A stretch of DNA of 59,441 bases, from NCBI GenBank assembly GCA_001803315.1, contig MHBQ01000005.1:55204-114644 (forward strand). The letters run 5' to 3'. Below are positions 1-8,050 of this stretch, piece after piece; the first letter of the stretch is position 1, and each line of letters starts with the position of its first letter. The notes under the pieces are model-generated. The model was given only the letters and a program-made list of their open reading frames with translations, had not been told where the DNA came from and did not search any database. This DNA comes from Lentisphaerae bacterium RIFOXYC12_FULL_60_16 (GTDB lineage: Bacteria > Verrucomicrobiota > Kiritimatiellia > UBA8416 > YA12-FULL-60-10). The position numbers and the translations under genes were made by a program.

Positions 1-1390
1 CGTTGCTGATGACCAGCGATACCGTGTGGTAACCCGGCCCATAGACGTTGGTGACGGTCTGCCGCGTGGAGCCTGCGACATCATTCGTGCCGTCGTTCGT
101 GTAATCCCAGCGGTAGAAAATCCCGTTGGTGTCGCCGGACGCTGTGGCGGTGAACACCACGGTCAGCGTATCCACCCCGTCCTGCACGGGCGCCGTGAAG
201 TTGGCGGTAAAGGGCCGGCTGGCCGGAGCCGCTTCCTCGTAGGCGCCCACGTCATGGCGGGCGGTGCCGACCGCGTCTCCGTCGAGGGGTCGGGCGGTGT
301 TGTCATAGTCGGTGGTGATGGTCGTGAGGTTGGTCCCGGCGTCGAGGCAGGAGGACCCGGGGCGAAGATGGAAATCATCCGCAACAAGGCTGACAAAATC
401 CGGTTCGGCAACGAAGTTGGACGTTCCGGCCACCAGTGGGGTTGAACAACTGTACCCCACGGAACCACCGGTCTTGTTTACATTGATGTGATAGCCGTCC
501 AGTTGCCGGGTATTGTGGTAAATGATCGTATTGGTGACGGCGCCCGCGCTGATATAGAGTCCTGCGCCCGTGTTGTTCCATGACAGGTTGGCGCTGATCG
601 TGCAGTTGAGAACCCGGGCACTGGACCCGACCATGGCGATGCCGCCGCCATACCCGAGTCCCTTGTTGCGGTAGATCAGGGTGTTTTCCACGGTTCCACC
701 AGGCGCCGCGATGTAGATGCCGCCGCCGCGCCCGTTCTGGTAGCTGTAGCTGCTTTCGGTTGAATTGCCGAAGATCCGGCATTGCCGGATGATACCGCCG
801 GTCATGTAGATGCCCCCGCCGAAACCCAAACCACCGTAGCCTGACGCGGCCCCGGTCCAGTTGCTGCTGATCGTGCAACGTTCCACCAATCCACCGGTCT
901 GGTAGATGCCCGATCCGTAGGAACTTGCATTGGCGTTGCCCCAGGTTTTGTTTTTCGTGATCACGCAATCGCGGAGGGTCCCGTTCACGAGATAGATGCC
1001 GGCTCCGGAAGCGGCATACCCGTTGGTCACGGTCAGGCCTTCCAGCACGGCGGATGCATGTTCCAGGCGGAAGATACTATGGGTTCCGCCGGATGCAGCC
1101 ACGGTGGTCACGGCCGCCCCGTTGGTGCTGCGCACGGTAAGGCCCTTGTTCACGGTGATCTGGGCAGTGACCGCATAGGTTCCGTTGGAGATCCATATGG
1201 TGTCCCCGCCCGATGCCTTGGCGACCGCGTTGCTGATGGTGCGAAAGGCCAACGGCCAGCTGGTCCCTACCGCCCCGTCGGATCCGGTGGTGGCGACGTA
1301 ATACGGCTGGGCAATGCCCTGGGTGGCGACGGTCAACCAGAAGGCTCCAAACAGCCAGCAACCTGCGGCCAACCTTGTAACGTACTTCAT
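1..1390 (-). CDS. Secreted parallel beta-helix/PKD protein, C-terminus cut by the window edge
   Basis: The gene reads from an ATG at 1390 leftwards off the window with no stop, giving 463 codons. The N-terminus is a clear signal peptide (MKYVTRLAAGCWLFGAF..., cleavage likely after IAQ). Residues ~35-90 match the paralogue at 2534-5167 (PYYVATTGSDG, NGTYAVTAQITVNKGLTVRS). Residues ~90-330 are right-handed beta-helix rungs rich in GGGIYxxGG and NCTI/CxI motifs, followed by a SxCLDAGTN stretch. A PKD-like domain begins near residue 400 (VVFTATASGDTNGIFYRWDY). The family includes surface polysaccharide-binding or lyase-like proteins, but no catalytic residues are recognised. No good ribosome site is visible before the ATG. 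It is transcribed divergently from the gene at 1608. A second helix block, as in the paralogue, probably lies beyond the edge. Confidence 0.85.
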   Translation of the reverse strand, partial: MKYVTRLAAGCWLFGAFWLTVATQGIAQPYYVATTGSDGAVGTSWPLAFRTISNAVAKASGGDTIWISNGTYAVTAQITVNKGLTVRSTNGAAVTTVAASGGTHSIFRLEHASAVLEGLTVTNGYAASGAGIYLVNGTLRDCVITKNKTWGNANASSYGSGIYQTGGLVERCTISSNWTGAASGYGGLGFGGGIYMTGGIIRQCRIFGNSTESSYSYQNGRGGGIYIAAPGGTVENTLIYRNKGLGYGGGIAMVGSSARVLNCTISANLSWNNTGAGLYISAGAVTNTIIYHNTRQLDGYHINVNKTGGSVGYSCSTPLVAGTSNFVAEPDFVSLVADDFHLRPGSSCLDAGTNLTTITTDYDNTARPLDGDAVGTARHDVGAYEEAAPASRPFTANFTAPVQDGVDTLTVVFTATASGDTNGIFYRWDYTNDGTNDVAGSTRQTVTNVYGPGYHTVSLVISN

Positions 1391-1607
1391 TTCAGCAGCT
1401 TACCAGTTTATGGGGACCCACGCAAGGGTTCTTACGCCGGAACGGACGTATCCGTATACGCGATTGATCCGGGATGTGTCCGGTGATACAGTATTCCGCA
1501 TGCATTTTTACCGCCCAGCTCCTTCCGCCAGCCGGTGGATGACGGTTGCATTCCTCTGAAGGATGCAGGGCGCATGAACACCGGAAGAACCCAACAAGGA
1601 GACGCAC

Positions 1608-2471
1608 ATGTCTGCAGAATCCGGACGACGGATCGGTTTCATCGACTACCAACTGGAGAATTTCCACGCCAATGTTTATCTCCAACTGTTGCGCAACGAT
1701 CTCAAGGCCCGCGGCTGGACGGTGGCCGGCTGTCATACCCTCGATGCGGCCAACGGCCGGGAATGGGCGGCAAAAAATCAGGTTCCCTGGTTTGATTCGC
1801 CCCGGGCCCTCAATGCGAACGTGGACGCCTATGTAGTGCTCGCCCCATCCAACCCCGAGCAGCACCTGGACCTGTGCCGGCTGTGTTTCAAGTTCCGCAA
1901 ACCCACCTATGTGGACAAGACGTTTGCCCCCAGCCTCGCGGTTGCCCGCCGGATCTTTGCACTGGCTGACCGGTACGGGGTACCGGTCCAGACCACGTCG
2001 GCGCTCCGGTATACCGGTGTCCAGGCCTATGCACGGGAAGCCGGCACCGGCGCCATTTGCCACATGGTGTCCTGGGGCGGCGGTCGTTCCTTCGGCGAAT
2101 ATGCCATTCATCCCCTGGAACTGGTGATCAGCTGCATGGGACCGGATGTTACCGGCCTGATGCGGCGCGGGGCGGGGGACCAGTCCCAGCTGCTGCTCAA
2201 CTTCACCGGGGACCGCACGGCCGTGGTCAACGTCTACGCCAACAGCAGCATCCCGTTCGCCGCCGCGGTCACAACGGCGAAGGAGACCCGGCTGATCACG
2301 GTGGATACCGGCGCCATTTTCCGTGACACAGCCTCCGCCATCCTGAACCTGTTCGAATCCGGAAAGCCCGCGATCGACCGGCGTGAAACGCTGGCCATCC
2401 GGCATGTTCTGGATGTTGCTGGACGGCCCGCCGTGCTGAAAAAGATGGTCCGGCTGACCGTGCCTGCCTGA
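1608..2471 (+). CDS. Gfo/Idh/MocA-like oxidoreductase-type protein
   Basis: 287 aa, with AAGGAG eight bases before the ATG. The N-terminal ~120 residues resemble the NAD(P)-binding half of Gfo/Idh/MocA proteins: an IGFIDYQLENFHAN start, then VDAYVVLAPSNPEQHLDLC and KPTYVDKTFAPS, which occupies the place of the usual EKP-type lysine motif. The C-terminal half carries a SWGGGRSFGEYAIHPLELV segment typical of the substrate domain. The glycine-rich dinucleotide motif is poorly kept and the protein is shorter than the usual 330-400 aa, so catalytic activity is uncertain. Such proteins are often expanded in Lentisphaerae/Kiritimatiellae and are thought to act on sugars or inositols. It stands alone, divergent from the beta-helix gene to the left and 62 bp before the next gene on the same strand. 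Confidence 0.7.
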   Translation: MSAESGRRIGFIDYQLENFHANVYLQLLRNDLKARGWTVAGCHTLDAANGREWAAKNQVPWFDSPRALNANVDAYVVLAPSNPEQHLDLCRLCFKFRKPTYVDKTFAPSLAVARRIFALADRYGVPVQTTSALRYTGVQAYAREAGTGAICHMVSWGGGRSFGEYAIHPLELVISCMGPDVTGLMRRGAGDQSQLLLNFTGDRTAVVNVYANSSIPFAAAVTTAKETRLITVDTGAIFRDTASAILNLFESGKPAIDRRETLAIRHVLDVAGRPAVLKKMVRLTVPA

Positions 2472-2533
2472 ATGTGGGCTGGCGATGTGGATTCAACCGT
2501 GCCGGATCAAGACGGTGCGGGAGGGTGCAGCGT

Positions 2534-5167
2534 ATGCATGCGGGTACACCAGGCCGAATGAGAAGCGTGCTGGCAGGACTGATGATCCTGTCCGGACCTG
2601 TGGTTGCCCAGACCCCGTATTATGTCCGTACCGACGGGAACGACGGGTCCTCCGGGCTGGACTGGGGAACCGCCAAGCAGACCATCACCGGGGCTCTGGC
2701 GGTGGCCGGGTCGCCGGGCGACACGGTCTGGGTTTCCAACGGCACCTACAATCTGACGGTCCAGGTCAACCTGACCAATAATGTGACTGTCCGCAGCGTG
2801 AACGGTCCGGCTGTCACCACGGTGGATGCCGGTTCCCGCAGCATGGTGCGCTGTTTCCAAGTGAATGCGGCCGGCGCCCTGCTGGCCGGATTCACCATCA
2901 CGCGCGGCAGCCTGTACAACTGGGGGTACGGGGGCGCCGGTGTCTACCTGCTCAACGGGACCGTCAGCAATTGCCTGTTCAAGGCCAACGAGGCCTACGA
3001 TCTGGGTGGTGCGGCCCGTGTGACGGGCGGGCACCTGACCCATTGCATTATTTCCAACAACTATGGCCGTGCCGCCTCCGGCCGCGGCGGCGGGGTGCAC
3101 GTGTCGGGCGGCGGCCGTGTCTCCCATTCCCAAATCATCGGCAACCGGGCCTACAACCATGGCGGGGGTGCCGAGGTTCTGGGCGGCGTGGTCAGCAACT
3201 GTACCTTTACCGGCAACCTGTCCGGCTACGGCGGCTACTATGCCGACGGATCCGGTATCTACCAGGCCGGCGGGCTGGTCACGCACAGTACGATCGTGTC
3301 CAACGGGACCGGCAACACCATCAACGGCGGTGGGGTGTTCCTCAACGGCGGAACGCTCCAGAACTGCCTGATAACCCATAACAGCGGGACAGCCCGGGGT
3401 GGCGGGGTGTATCTCGATGCCGGGACCGGCCGCCTACGGCATTGCACCATCGCCCGGAATCTTGCCCTGCTGGAGGGCAAGGGCCTCTACCAGGCCGGCG
3501 GCTCCGTGACCAACTGCATCATCTACCTGAACGGAACCGAACAGTATGCCGCCTTTCAGCAGAACGTGTTCAAGACCGGGGGGACCCTGGGTTATTCCTG
3601 CACCTTGCCGGCAATCGGCGGAACCGGCAACCGGACCGATGATCCCCTGTTCATGGATCCGGACGCCGGTGATTTCACGTTGTTTCCGCTTTCACCGTGC
3701 GTGGATGCGGGCACCAACCTGGTCGACCTGGCGGACGATATCGATGGGCGGGTGCGCCCGCAGGATGGCGACAACGATGGCCAGGCGCTTCATGACCCGG
3801 GCGCCTACGAATCCGCCAACCAGGCCACCGGTCCCCTGGCCTGTCATTTCACCGCGCCCACCAACGAGGGGTTTGCCGCGCTCACCGCGGTGTTCACCGC
3901 CTTCGTGGCCGGTTCGAACACCACCATCACGTGGTACGGGTGGGACTACGATAACAACGGCGTGATGGACTACGAAGGCCCCAACGCCTGGAAAGCCACC
4001 AACCTCTTCGGGATGGGCTTTTACGACGTGACCCTGTCCGTATCGAACCAACCCACCGAAGCAGCCGAATGTACGCGGAAAAACTACATCCGTGTGGCTG
4101 CCGGAACCAACTACGTATCCCTCGCCGGCTCGCACACGACGCCCTTCGATACCTGGGCCAGGGCGGCCAACGACATCCAGTCCGCGGTCAATGCGGCCCA
4201 GACCTATGGAACGGTCCATCCGGTCATCCTGGTCACCAACGGAACCTACAACCTGTCCGCCGCGATCAGCATCCAGAACCGGATGACCGTGCGGAGCATG
4301 AACGGGCCGAAGGTCACGATCCTCGATGCGGGGAACGTGAGTCCACGGCGCATCTTCCATGTCAATGCCACCAATGCCGTGGTCGACGGGTTCACCTGCC
4401 GGCGCGGACGTATCGATTTATGGGATACGGGCGGGGCGGGCATCCTGCTGGATGCGGGCGTGGTGACCAACTGCATCATCGAGAACAGCGCCGCCTACCG
4501 GTACGGGGGTGGCGCCTGGGTGCGGGGCGGGTTGCTCACGCACAGCATCATCCATGGTAACCAGGGCCATGCCAACGGTTCATACGGCGGGGGGATCTAT
4601 CTCCAGGGCAACGGGCGGGTCCGGAATTGTTTCATCAGCAACAACTGGGTCTGGGCCGTCAGCCCGCGGGGCGGCGGCGCCTATGTCACGGGGGGCACTG
4701 TGCAGAATTGCCTGGTCACCCGGAACTATGCGTCGGACGATGGCCGGGGTGGGGGCATCTATGCCACCGCCGGGCACATTCTCAACTGCACCATCGTGAC
4801 CAACTGGGCCACCACGGCAGGCGGCGGTGCCTACAGCGCCGGTGGAGCCTTCACCAATTGCATCTTTTATCTCAACGCAGCGCCGGCGTCCGCGGATGTG
4901 GCCGGCACCAACTTCGTGACCTACAGTTGTTCGCCGGACCTTGCGGCAGGCGTCAACGGCAACCTGGGCGGTGATCCCGGCTTCCTGAATTCGACCAACG
5001 GCGACTATCGCCTTGCCAAGACATCACGCTGTATCAACGCCGGCATCAACCAGGACTGGATGGTCGGCGCCACCGATCTCAGCAATCAGGTGCGACGCAT
5101 TGTCCGGGTTGACATGGGCGCCTTCGAGGACAAGGGAATCCCGGGCTCGGTTGTCATCGTCCGGTAA
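2534..5167 (+). CDS. Secreted protein with two parallel beta-helix blocks around a PKD domain
   Basis: 877 aa. ATG 2534 is chosen because GGGAGGG lies eight bases upstream; an in-frame ATG at 2558 is the alternative. The signal peptide ends near PVVAQ. Residues ~27-410 form a first beta-helix with repeated GGGxxxxGGxVxNCxI rungs. A PKD-like domain covers ~435-506 (WYGWDYDNNGVMDYEGP, GMGFYDVTLSVSN). A second beta-helix fills ~510-850 and repeats the first one's opening (NGTYNL, VRSMNGPKVTILDAG). The end, DMGAFEDKG, resembles the choice-of-anchor Q/polymorphic outer-membrane-like family. No PEP-CTERM tail, sortase signal or beta-barrel is visible, so the anchoring route is unknown. It is a clear paralogue of the gene at 1-1390. 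A polysaccharide-related surface role is inference. Confidence 0.85.
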   Translation: MHAGTPGRMRSVLAGLMILSGPVVAQTPYYVRTDGNDGSSGLDWGTAKQTITGALAVAGSPGDTVWVSNGTYNLTVQVNLTNNVTVRSVNGPAVTTVDAGSRSMVRCFQVNAAGALLAGFTITRGSLYNWGYGGAGVYLLNGTVSNCLFKANEAYDLGGAARVTGGHLTHCIISNNYGRAASGRGGGVHVSGGGRVSHSQIIGNRAYNHGGGAEVLGGVVSNCTFTGNLSGYGGYYADGSGIYQAGGLVTHSTIVSNGTGNTINGGGVFLNGGTLQNCLITHNSGTARGGGVYLDAGTGRLRHCTIARNLALLEGKGLYQAGGSVTNCIIYLNGTEQYAAFQQNVFKTGGTLGYSCTLPAIGGTGNRTDDPLFMDPDAGDFTLFPLSPCVDAGTNLVDLADDIDGRVRPQDGDNDGQALHDPGAYESANQATGPLACHFTAPTNEGFAALTAVFTAFVAGSNTTITWYGWDYDNNGVMDYEGPNAWKATNLFGMGFYDVTLSVSNQPTEAAECTRKNYIRVAAGTNYVSLAGSHTTPFDTWARAANDIQSAVNAAQTYGTVHPVILVTNGTYNLSAAISIQNRMTVRSMNGPKVTILDAGNVSPRRIFHVNATNAVVDGFTCRRGRIDLWDTGGAGILLDAGVVTNCIIENSAAYRYGGGAWVRGGLLTHSIIHGNQGHANGSYGGGIYLQGNGRVRNCFISNNWVWAVSPRGGGAYVTGGTVQNCLVTRNYASDDGRGGGIYATAGHILNCTIVTNWATTAGGGAYSAGGAFTNCIFYLNAAPASADVAGTNFVTYSCSPDLAAGVNGNLGGDPGFLNSTNGDYRLAKTSRCINAGINQDWMVGATDLSNQVRRIVRVDMGAFEDKGIPGSVVIVR

Positions 5168-5209
5168 ACGGCGTCCACCTTGTGCGTAATCCGGGATGAT
5201 ACCGGACAG

Positions 5210-5761
5210 TTATTGGAGTTCCGCAAGGACGTTCTCCAGGCCCTGCAGCCGGTAGCGCGTGCAGACGGCACGGATTTCATCGAGGTTCGCGTCCGGGTTG
5301 CGCCTGAGTAATTCGAGAATGTCGGCTTTGGATCTGAGCCCGCCCGCGTAGAGTTTCAGCGCCACCAGTTGTGGCAAGGGGACCAGCTTCAAGGGGCTAC
5401 CCGGTCGCACAACCAGGGTGGCGGCGCGGATGGCATCCTCAATCGCCGCCGGGAAACGTCCGGCGAAGCTGATGATCTGCAGCAACCCGAAGGCCCCCGT
5501 GACGTCAATGACGCCACCCAGCGGATCGGCACCGTCGGGTTCGCGCAATTCCGCCGTGAAACCGGCCTGTCGGAGCGATGTCAAAATGTCACGTAAGGTG
5601 GAAACGTCGGCATTGACCCCAAGATCCACATCATGCGTCTGCCGGACGTAATGGTAGGCGGCAAGCGCGACCGCGCCGATGACAACGGCATCGACCCGAT
5701 GGCGTTCGAGAATCGCGGCGACCTGCTCGGCCGCGGACAGTATGGGCAGCGGTGATTCCAC
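5210..5761 (-). CDS. Nucleotidyltransferase-fold protein (AbiEii/MNT-like)
   Basis: 183 aa from a GTG at 5761. The first half has the nucleotidyltransferase pattern: a hydrophobic VDAVVIGAVALAAYHYVRQTHDVDLGV stretch with the paired acidic residues in DVDLGV. A later KLVPLPQLVALKLYAGG segment matches the part of AbiEii/DUF6036-type proteins that ends in K.D..D. Such proteins often act as toxins or nucleotide-transfer modifiers in two-gene units. The small gene at 5765-5968 ends only three bases before this start, so the two form an operon. It converges with the beta-helix gene ending at 5167. Whether this is a toxin-antitoxin unit is inference, since the partner is not a recognised antitoxin. 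Confidence 0.7.
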   Translation of the reverse strand: MESPLPILSAAEQVAAILERHRVDAVVIGAVALAAYHYVRQTHDVDLGVNADVSTLRDILTSLRQAGFTAELREPDGADPLGGVIDVTGAFGLLQIISFAGRFPAAIEDAIRAATLVVRPGSPLKLVPLPQLVALKLYAGGLRSKADILELLRRNPDANLDEIRAVCTRYRLQGLENVLAELQ

Positions 5762-5764
5762 GGA

Positions 5765-5968
5765 TCATGCATCCTTCACGGCAGGTTTCAACCATGAGAA
5801 GCGATCCTTCAGCGAGAGTGCCTCGTTGATGCGATTTTCAATAGACATCGCGCGTAGGCGCGACAATTCCCTGTCGAACGATTGCGCGGCACTGTGGCTC
5901 CTGCGCATGCTGGGGAACCCCGGCTTTGCATGTGCTATGGCGGATCTTTGGTCCCGGGCCTGTTTCAT
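5765..5968 (-). CDS. Small basic protein upstream of the nucleotidyltransferase
   Basis: A 67-aa product if ATG 5968 is used, or 47 aa from ATG 5908; neither has a strong ribosome site. The C-terminal half (MSIENRINEALSLKDRF then SWLKPAVKDA) looks like a genuine short helical domain, and the reading frame closes with TGA three bases before the GTG of the nucleotidyltransferase. I do not recognise the family. The operon position suggests an antitoxin or accessory partner. The frame stays open upstream to about 6163, but that part lies over the degenerate repeat at 6051 and looks non-coding. Confidence 0.5.
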   Translation of the reverse strand: MKQARDQRSAIAHAKPGFPSMRRSHSAAQSFDRELSRLRAMSIENRINEALSLKDRFSWLKPAVKDA

Positions 5969-6050
5969 GACGGAACACTGTGCCAACTCAATAAACGAAA
6001 AGCAAGCGCGGGGAAATCCCAAACTTACAGATGCGCCTTCCGTTTTGGTT

Positions 6051-6095
6051 AAAGAAAACAACAGGTGCAATATCCTCCTGTTTCTGCAAATACTT
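6051..6095 (+). repeat. Possible degenerate fifth copy of the island repeat
   Basis: In the 170-bp gap between the divergent small gene (5968) and the isomerase-like gene (6138), the sequence keeps the order AAAGAAAAC, then GTGCAAT, then TCTGCAAATA. This is the order seen in the four repeat copies of the 20-34 kb island, but the bases between differ. It also lies beside a possible toxin-antitoxin-type unit. Resemblance was judged by eye and could be chance. Confidence 0.3.
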
Positions 6096-6137
6096 CTTTT
6101 TCCCCGGCTTTCCCCGGGCAAGCGAAAGGGCAGGATC

Positions 6138-7520
6138 ATGATCAAGCCGAAAGTCGGATTCATCGTTTACGGGGTTCATAAGGATGGCCTGAAGGATCCG
6201 ATGGGGACCCCCTTCATTGATGCTGCGCTGGTTGCGCGCGCGAAGAAGACTTTACGCATGGCCGGGTTGGACCTGGTGGAACATCCGGTGGTTATTGCCA
6301 CCAAGACCGAGGCGCGGACCTGCCTGGCCTCCTTCAAGAAGCGGGACGATGTGGACGCGCTGGTCTTTTTCTCGGGAACCTGGGTCTGGGCGGCGCACCT
6401 GATGGCGGCTGTCCGTGACTATGCGATGACCGGACGGGGACTGGTGTTCTGGACGCATCCGGGTTCACAGGGCTGGCGGCCGGTTGGTGGACTGGTCATG
6501 CACGGCGGGCTGTTGGAAGTCGGTATCCCGCACCGGTTTGTTTATGGCGCGTGTGACAACGCAACGGATGTCGGGCAGATTACCGCCTGGTGCCGGGCCA
6601 GCGCCATGCGCCAGCGTTTAAACCTGAGCACGTTCGGGGCCTTTGGCGGGCGCGGCATGGGGCAGACCTGCGGAGCGGTCGACCCGTCCCAGTGGATGCG
6701 CCTGTTCGGCATCGATATCGATTCGCGGGATACGACCCAGCTGTTGAAAACCGCCCGGGCGATCAGCGCGGCGGAACTCAAGGACGCCCGCCGTCGGCTC
6801 CAGCCGTTGTTCCATGAGCCGATTCCCGCCGGGGAAGTGGCCGACCGCTCGATCCGGCTGTACCTGGCTATCCGGAAGATCGTGGCGCGTGAACGGTGGG
6901 CGGGGTACACGATCCAGTCCTTTCCGGGACTGGGGGATGAATACAGCGCGACCTGTTTCGCCCAGAGCATGATGCTCGAAGAAGGGGTCGGCACCTCCAC
7001 GCTGAACGATTTCAACACCCTGATGACGGTGAAACTCCTGACCGATTTGAGCCCTGAAAGGGTTTACTATGGTGATCTCCAGCACATCGACAAGCGCCGC
7101 AAGGAGATCAAGATCATCGGGGATGGCGCCTGTCCGCCTTCCCTGGCGGGCCGGCTGGGGCCGGCGGGATTTGCCGAGCATGGCATCCCGACTGAAGGGG
7201 AAGCGGGCGGTTTGTCCATCAAGCTGGTGTGTAAGCCGGGCGAAGGTGTCCTGGCACGACTGGGCCGGACCCAGGGCCGGTTCGAGATGGCCTTCTGCCG
7301 GTGCACGGTGTTTGAGCCGCCGCGCGGGCAGTTGAAACGCCGCCAGCTGGAATGCGGCATTCCATTCTGGCCGCATGCCTTCGTGACGGCCCATGCCGAT
7401 ATGGAGGCCCTGCTCCAGGTGTGGAACAACGAGTACGCCTGCCTGGGCTACGGGGCACACCTGTACGAGGAACTCAAGGCGTTCTGCGAACAGACGGGTA
7501 TCCATGCCATGGCGCTTTGA
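6138..7520 (+). CDS. L-fucose/L-arabinose isomerase-family protein
   Basis: 460 aa. ATG 6138 opens MIKPKVGFIVYG, as in fucose/arabinose isomerase-like proteins that convert aldoses to ketoses. The frame is open further upstream, but that part is not protein-like. Visible family features are the N-terminal Rossmann-like half (VDALVFFSGTWVW), a central FGAFGGRGMGQTCG segment, SFPGLGDEYSATCFAQSMM and a C-terminal FWPHAFVTAHAD. Exact metal ligands cannot be assigned with confidence. It ends eight bases before the exosortase gene and is probably co-transcribed with it, an odd pairing of a cytoplasmic sugar enzyme with a sorting system. The substrate is unknown. Confidence 0.7.
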   Translation: MIKPKVGFIVYGVHKDGLKDPMGTPFIDAALVARAKKTLRMAGLDLVEHPVVIATKTEARTCLASFKKRDDVDALVFFSGTWVWAAHLMAAVRDYAMTGRGLVFWTHPGSQGWRPVGGLVMHGGLLEVGIPHRFVYGACDNATDVGQITAWCRASAMRQRLNLSTFGAFGGRGMGQTCGAVDPSQWMRLFGIDIDSRDTTQLLKTARAISAAELKDARRRLQPLFHEPIPAGEVADRSIRLYLAIRKIVARERWAGYTIQSFPGLGDEYSATCFAQSMMLEEGVGTSTLNDFNTLMTVKLLTDLSPERVYYGDLQHIDKRRKEIKIIGDGACPPSLAGRLGPAGFAEHGIPTEGEAGGLSIKLVCKPGEGVLARLGRTQGRFEMAFCRCTVFEPPRGQLKRRQLECGIPFWPHAFVTAHADMEALLQVWNNEYACLGYGAHLYEELKAFCEQTGIHAMAL

Positions 7521-7528
7521 ACATATCC

Positions 7529-8050
7529 ATGGCTGAATCCATCCAGGCCAGCGGACGTGAAATTCGGGTTGCAGGACTGGTCACCGCGCTTCTGCTGCTG
7601 ATCACCCTCCCTTTGCCGGACATGATGCCGGTGATCAACCGGTACCTGTTTTGCATGCCTCCGGCTTACCTGGCGGCCGGTTTCCTGGGTGCAAACTGCG
7701 AGTTGACCGGGGCCGGGGTGCGCGTGGCGGGCCTTGCCGCCATGCACGTCACCCTGGCATGCAGTCCCATCAAGTTTTTCCTGCTGACATTCGCCTTGTT
7801 TGCCGGTTTGGCCGTTGCCCGGCGGGTGTCGTTGCGTACCTGGCTTTGGCTGGTACCTGCCGCTTACGGGATTACCCTGGTTACCAACACCTCCCGGCTG
7901 ATCCTGTGCTGGTACGGGGATGTTTTGACCCGCCATTATTTTCCCGCTCAATTCCATATCAAATTGCACCTGCTCATCGGCATGTTTGTATTTCTACCCG
8001 TACTGATCGTTGCCTATGAATTCATTCAACGGAGAATCCGCCATGCATGA
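7529..8050 (+). CDS. xrtK: Exosortase K-like membrane transpeptidase
   Basis: 173 aa, starting at ATG 7529 (MAESIQ). The protein is almost wholly hydrophobic with about five to six membrane segments. It shows the exosortase triad in order: Cys in HVTLACSPIKFF (~res 84), Arg in TNTSRLILCWY (~126) and His in FHIKLHLLIGMF (~145). Exosortases cleave C-terminal PEP-CTERM-like sorting signals in the inner membrane. The small size and the neighbouring MSEP-CTERM protein point to the exosortase K class, a dedicated one-substrate type. Its stop overlaps the next start (ATG 8043) by eight bases, so the two are translationally coupled. Confidence 0.8.
   Translation: MAESIQASGREIRVAGLVTALLLLITLPLPDMMPVINRYLFCMPPAYLAAGFLGANCELTGAGVRVAGLAAMHVTLACSPIKFFLLTFALFAGLAVARRVSLRTWLWLVPAAYGITLVTNTSRLILCWYGDVLTRHYFPAQFHIKLHLLIGMFVFLPVLIVAYEFIQRRIRHA

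Noticed and set aside
375-968. 197-codon minus-strand frame inside the first beta-helix gene
   Set aside because: It is in the wrong frame; the correct frame runs open from ATG 1390 to the window edge with clear beta-helix rungs.
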